Part shown: piece after piece, positions 5,087 through 5,904 of the stretch
How the letters are laid out: each line of letters opens with the position of its first letter
Position numbering within the stretch: the stretch's first letter is position 1
From: Bacteroidia bacterium
GTDB lineage: Bacteria; Bacteroidota; Bacteroidia; Flavobacteriales; Flavobacteriaceae
Length of the DNA: 5,904 nt
Assembly (NCBI GenBank): GCA_030425715.1
Contig: JAUIAA010000145.1
Span: forward strand, 1-5,904
Direction: 5' to 3'
Program-made: the position numbers and the translations under genes
The notes under the pieces: model-generated
The model's input: the letters and a program-made list of their open reading frames with translations, nothing else
Databases searched by the model: none
What the model was told of the DNA's origin: nothing

Positions 5087-5904
5087 ATGTTACGAATAAT
5101 TTTTGTTTTATTTTTAGGGACTTATACGCTGTTTTGTCAGCAAAAAACAGATAGTCTAAGTCTAAAATATTCAGATAGTTTGCATAATACTTATATCAAA
5201 GATTATAGAAAGCAACTCAATATTAAGTTTGAAGTAAGTAATGAAAAAGATAAGTATTATTTCCCTTTTATAGGGCAAACCGCAGAGATAGTTTCCAATG
5301 CACCAATTAGATATTCACTAGGATTCAATTACAAATTTGTATCTGTTAGACTAGGAATTAGGCACAAACCTTCACAAGAGAGTAAAGATAAAAAAGGGGA
5401 ATCTGATGTGTTTAGATTAAGGGTTAAACTACTTTTTAATAAGTGGTCGCATAGATTAGAATACAATAGTACCAAAGGGTTTTACATACAAAACACGAAT
5501 ATTTATACTCCAACCTCGGAGGTGTTTCAAAATTACATTCAGTTTCCATCTCTTACCTCCAAAGTATTTTCTGGTACAAGTGCTTATAAGTTCAATCCAA
5601 ATTACTCTGTACGTGCCATAGAATCGCAAACTGAGTTACAAACCAAAAGTGCTGGTACTTTTATGCCAGGTATCGATTATTGGTTTTATCAAATTGATGG
5701 ATCACAAAAAATAATAGACAGTGATGGAAATAGTATTATTCGAGATAAATATAATGATTATAAGGGCTTTAGTTTTCTTGTAAATGCAAGTTATTTTTAC
5801 ACATTTGTGTATAGAAACCATTGGTATGCCAATGTTTATGCTGGACCTGGTTTAGGCATGGATTTATACCAATCCAAATCGTATGATACCAATAACCCTT
5901 CTCA
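5087..5904 (+). CDS. DUF4421-family exported outer-membrane-type protein, 3' end cut by window edge
   Basis: An open frame of 272 codons runs off the right edge. The N-terminus MLRIIFVLFLGTYTLFCQQ is a signal peptide, probably cleaved around residues 17-18; the FC before QQ does not make a good lipobox. The mature part begins with TYIKDYRKQLNIKFEVSN (35-52), then a YSLGFNYKFVSVRLGI strand pair (76-91) and LEYNSTKGFYIQN (124-136). These fit the start of DUF4421 proteins, which carry alternating aromatic beta-strands suggesting an outer-membrane barrel. Later segments GFSFLVNASYFYTF (227-240) and YANVYAGPGLGMDLY (247-261) have the same strand character. An in-frame ATG at 5057 would add ten residues before the signal peptide. 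I prefer 5087 because it gives a normal signal peptide and because a TATAATTTG element at 5041-5049 would put a transcript start almost on 5057. It is divergent from the minus-strand genes. The function of the family is unknown. Confidence 0.78.
   Translation, partial: MLRIIFVLFLGTYTLFCQQKTDSLSLKYSDSLHNTYIKDYRKQLNIKFEVSNEKDKYYFPFIGQTAEIVSNAPIRYSLGFNYKFVSVRLGIRHKPSQESKDKKGESDVFRLRVKLLFNKWSHRLEYNSTKGFYIQNTNIYTPTSEVFQNYIQFPSLTSKVFSGTSAYKFNPNYSVRAIESQTELQTKSAGTFMPGIDYWFYQIDGSQKIIDSDGNSIIRDKYNDYKGFSFLVNASYFYTFVYRNHWYANVYAGPGLGMDLYQSKSYDTNNPS

Noticed and set aside
5057..5089. Earlier in-frame start at 5057 for the DUF4421 protein
   Set aside because: It would place ten residues including His and Tyr before the signal peptide, and 5057 lies almost at the likely transcript start, so 5087 is preferred.
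1..5904. CRISPR arrays, insertion sequences, phage or defence genes
   Set aside because: No regularly spaced repeats, transposase motifs or terminal repeats with target duplications were seen on either strand.

Overview
The window looks like chromosomal DNA from a member of the Bacteroidota, most likely a marine Flavobacteriaceae. The coding sequence is AT-rich. Starts lack a clear Shine-Dalgarno and sit behind A/T-rich leaders. One clear promoter fits the Bacteroidota TTG / TAnnTTTG pattern. The arginine decarboxylase, agmatinase and deoxyhypusine-synthase-like proteins are of the kind typical for flavobacteria, and the right edge carries a DUF4421-type outer-membrane protein, a family largely confined to Bacteroidota.

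Positions 1-4311 hold five minus-strand genes, read from right to left. They are an arginine decarboxylase (2860-4311), an agmatinase (1902-2843), an RMD1/DUF155 membrane-anchored protein (1117-1890), a deoxyhypusine-synthase-like enzyme (144-1112) and the start of a short unrecognised protein (1-132, cut by the window edge). The gaps are only 16, 11, 4 and 11 bases, so this is almost certainly one operon. The metabolic logic is arginine to agmatine to putrescine. A DHS-fold enzyme then probably joins two aminobutyl units into homospermidine, the polyamine reported as dominant in many flavobacteria. Bacteria lack eIF5A, so a true hypusine role is unlikely. The RMD1 protein has no known place in this pathway.

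Positions 4312-5056 are an intergenic region of about 750 bases with more in it than first appears. Just upstream of the decarboxylase is a perfect 16-bp palindrome inside the spacer of a weak candidate promoter. Further up, 4482-4532 folds into two abutting hairpins, one with twelve pairs and a single mismatch, within a stretch of overlapping open frames that could be a dispersed repeat, a structured RNA or a leader. An extremely AT-rich tract (4621-4740) follows. Then comes a 46-codon minus-strand ORF (4801-4941) for a Cys/Lys-rich peptide, with its own consensus promoter (4970-4997) and a likely terminator (4742-4767).

From 5087 to the right edge, a divergent plus-strand gene encodes an exported DUF4421-family protein, truncated by the window. 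No tRNA, rRNA, CRISPR array, transposase or phage gene was seen.
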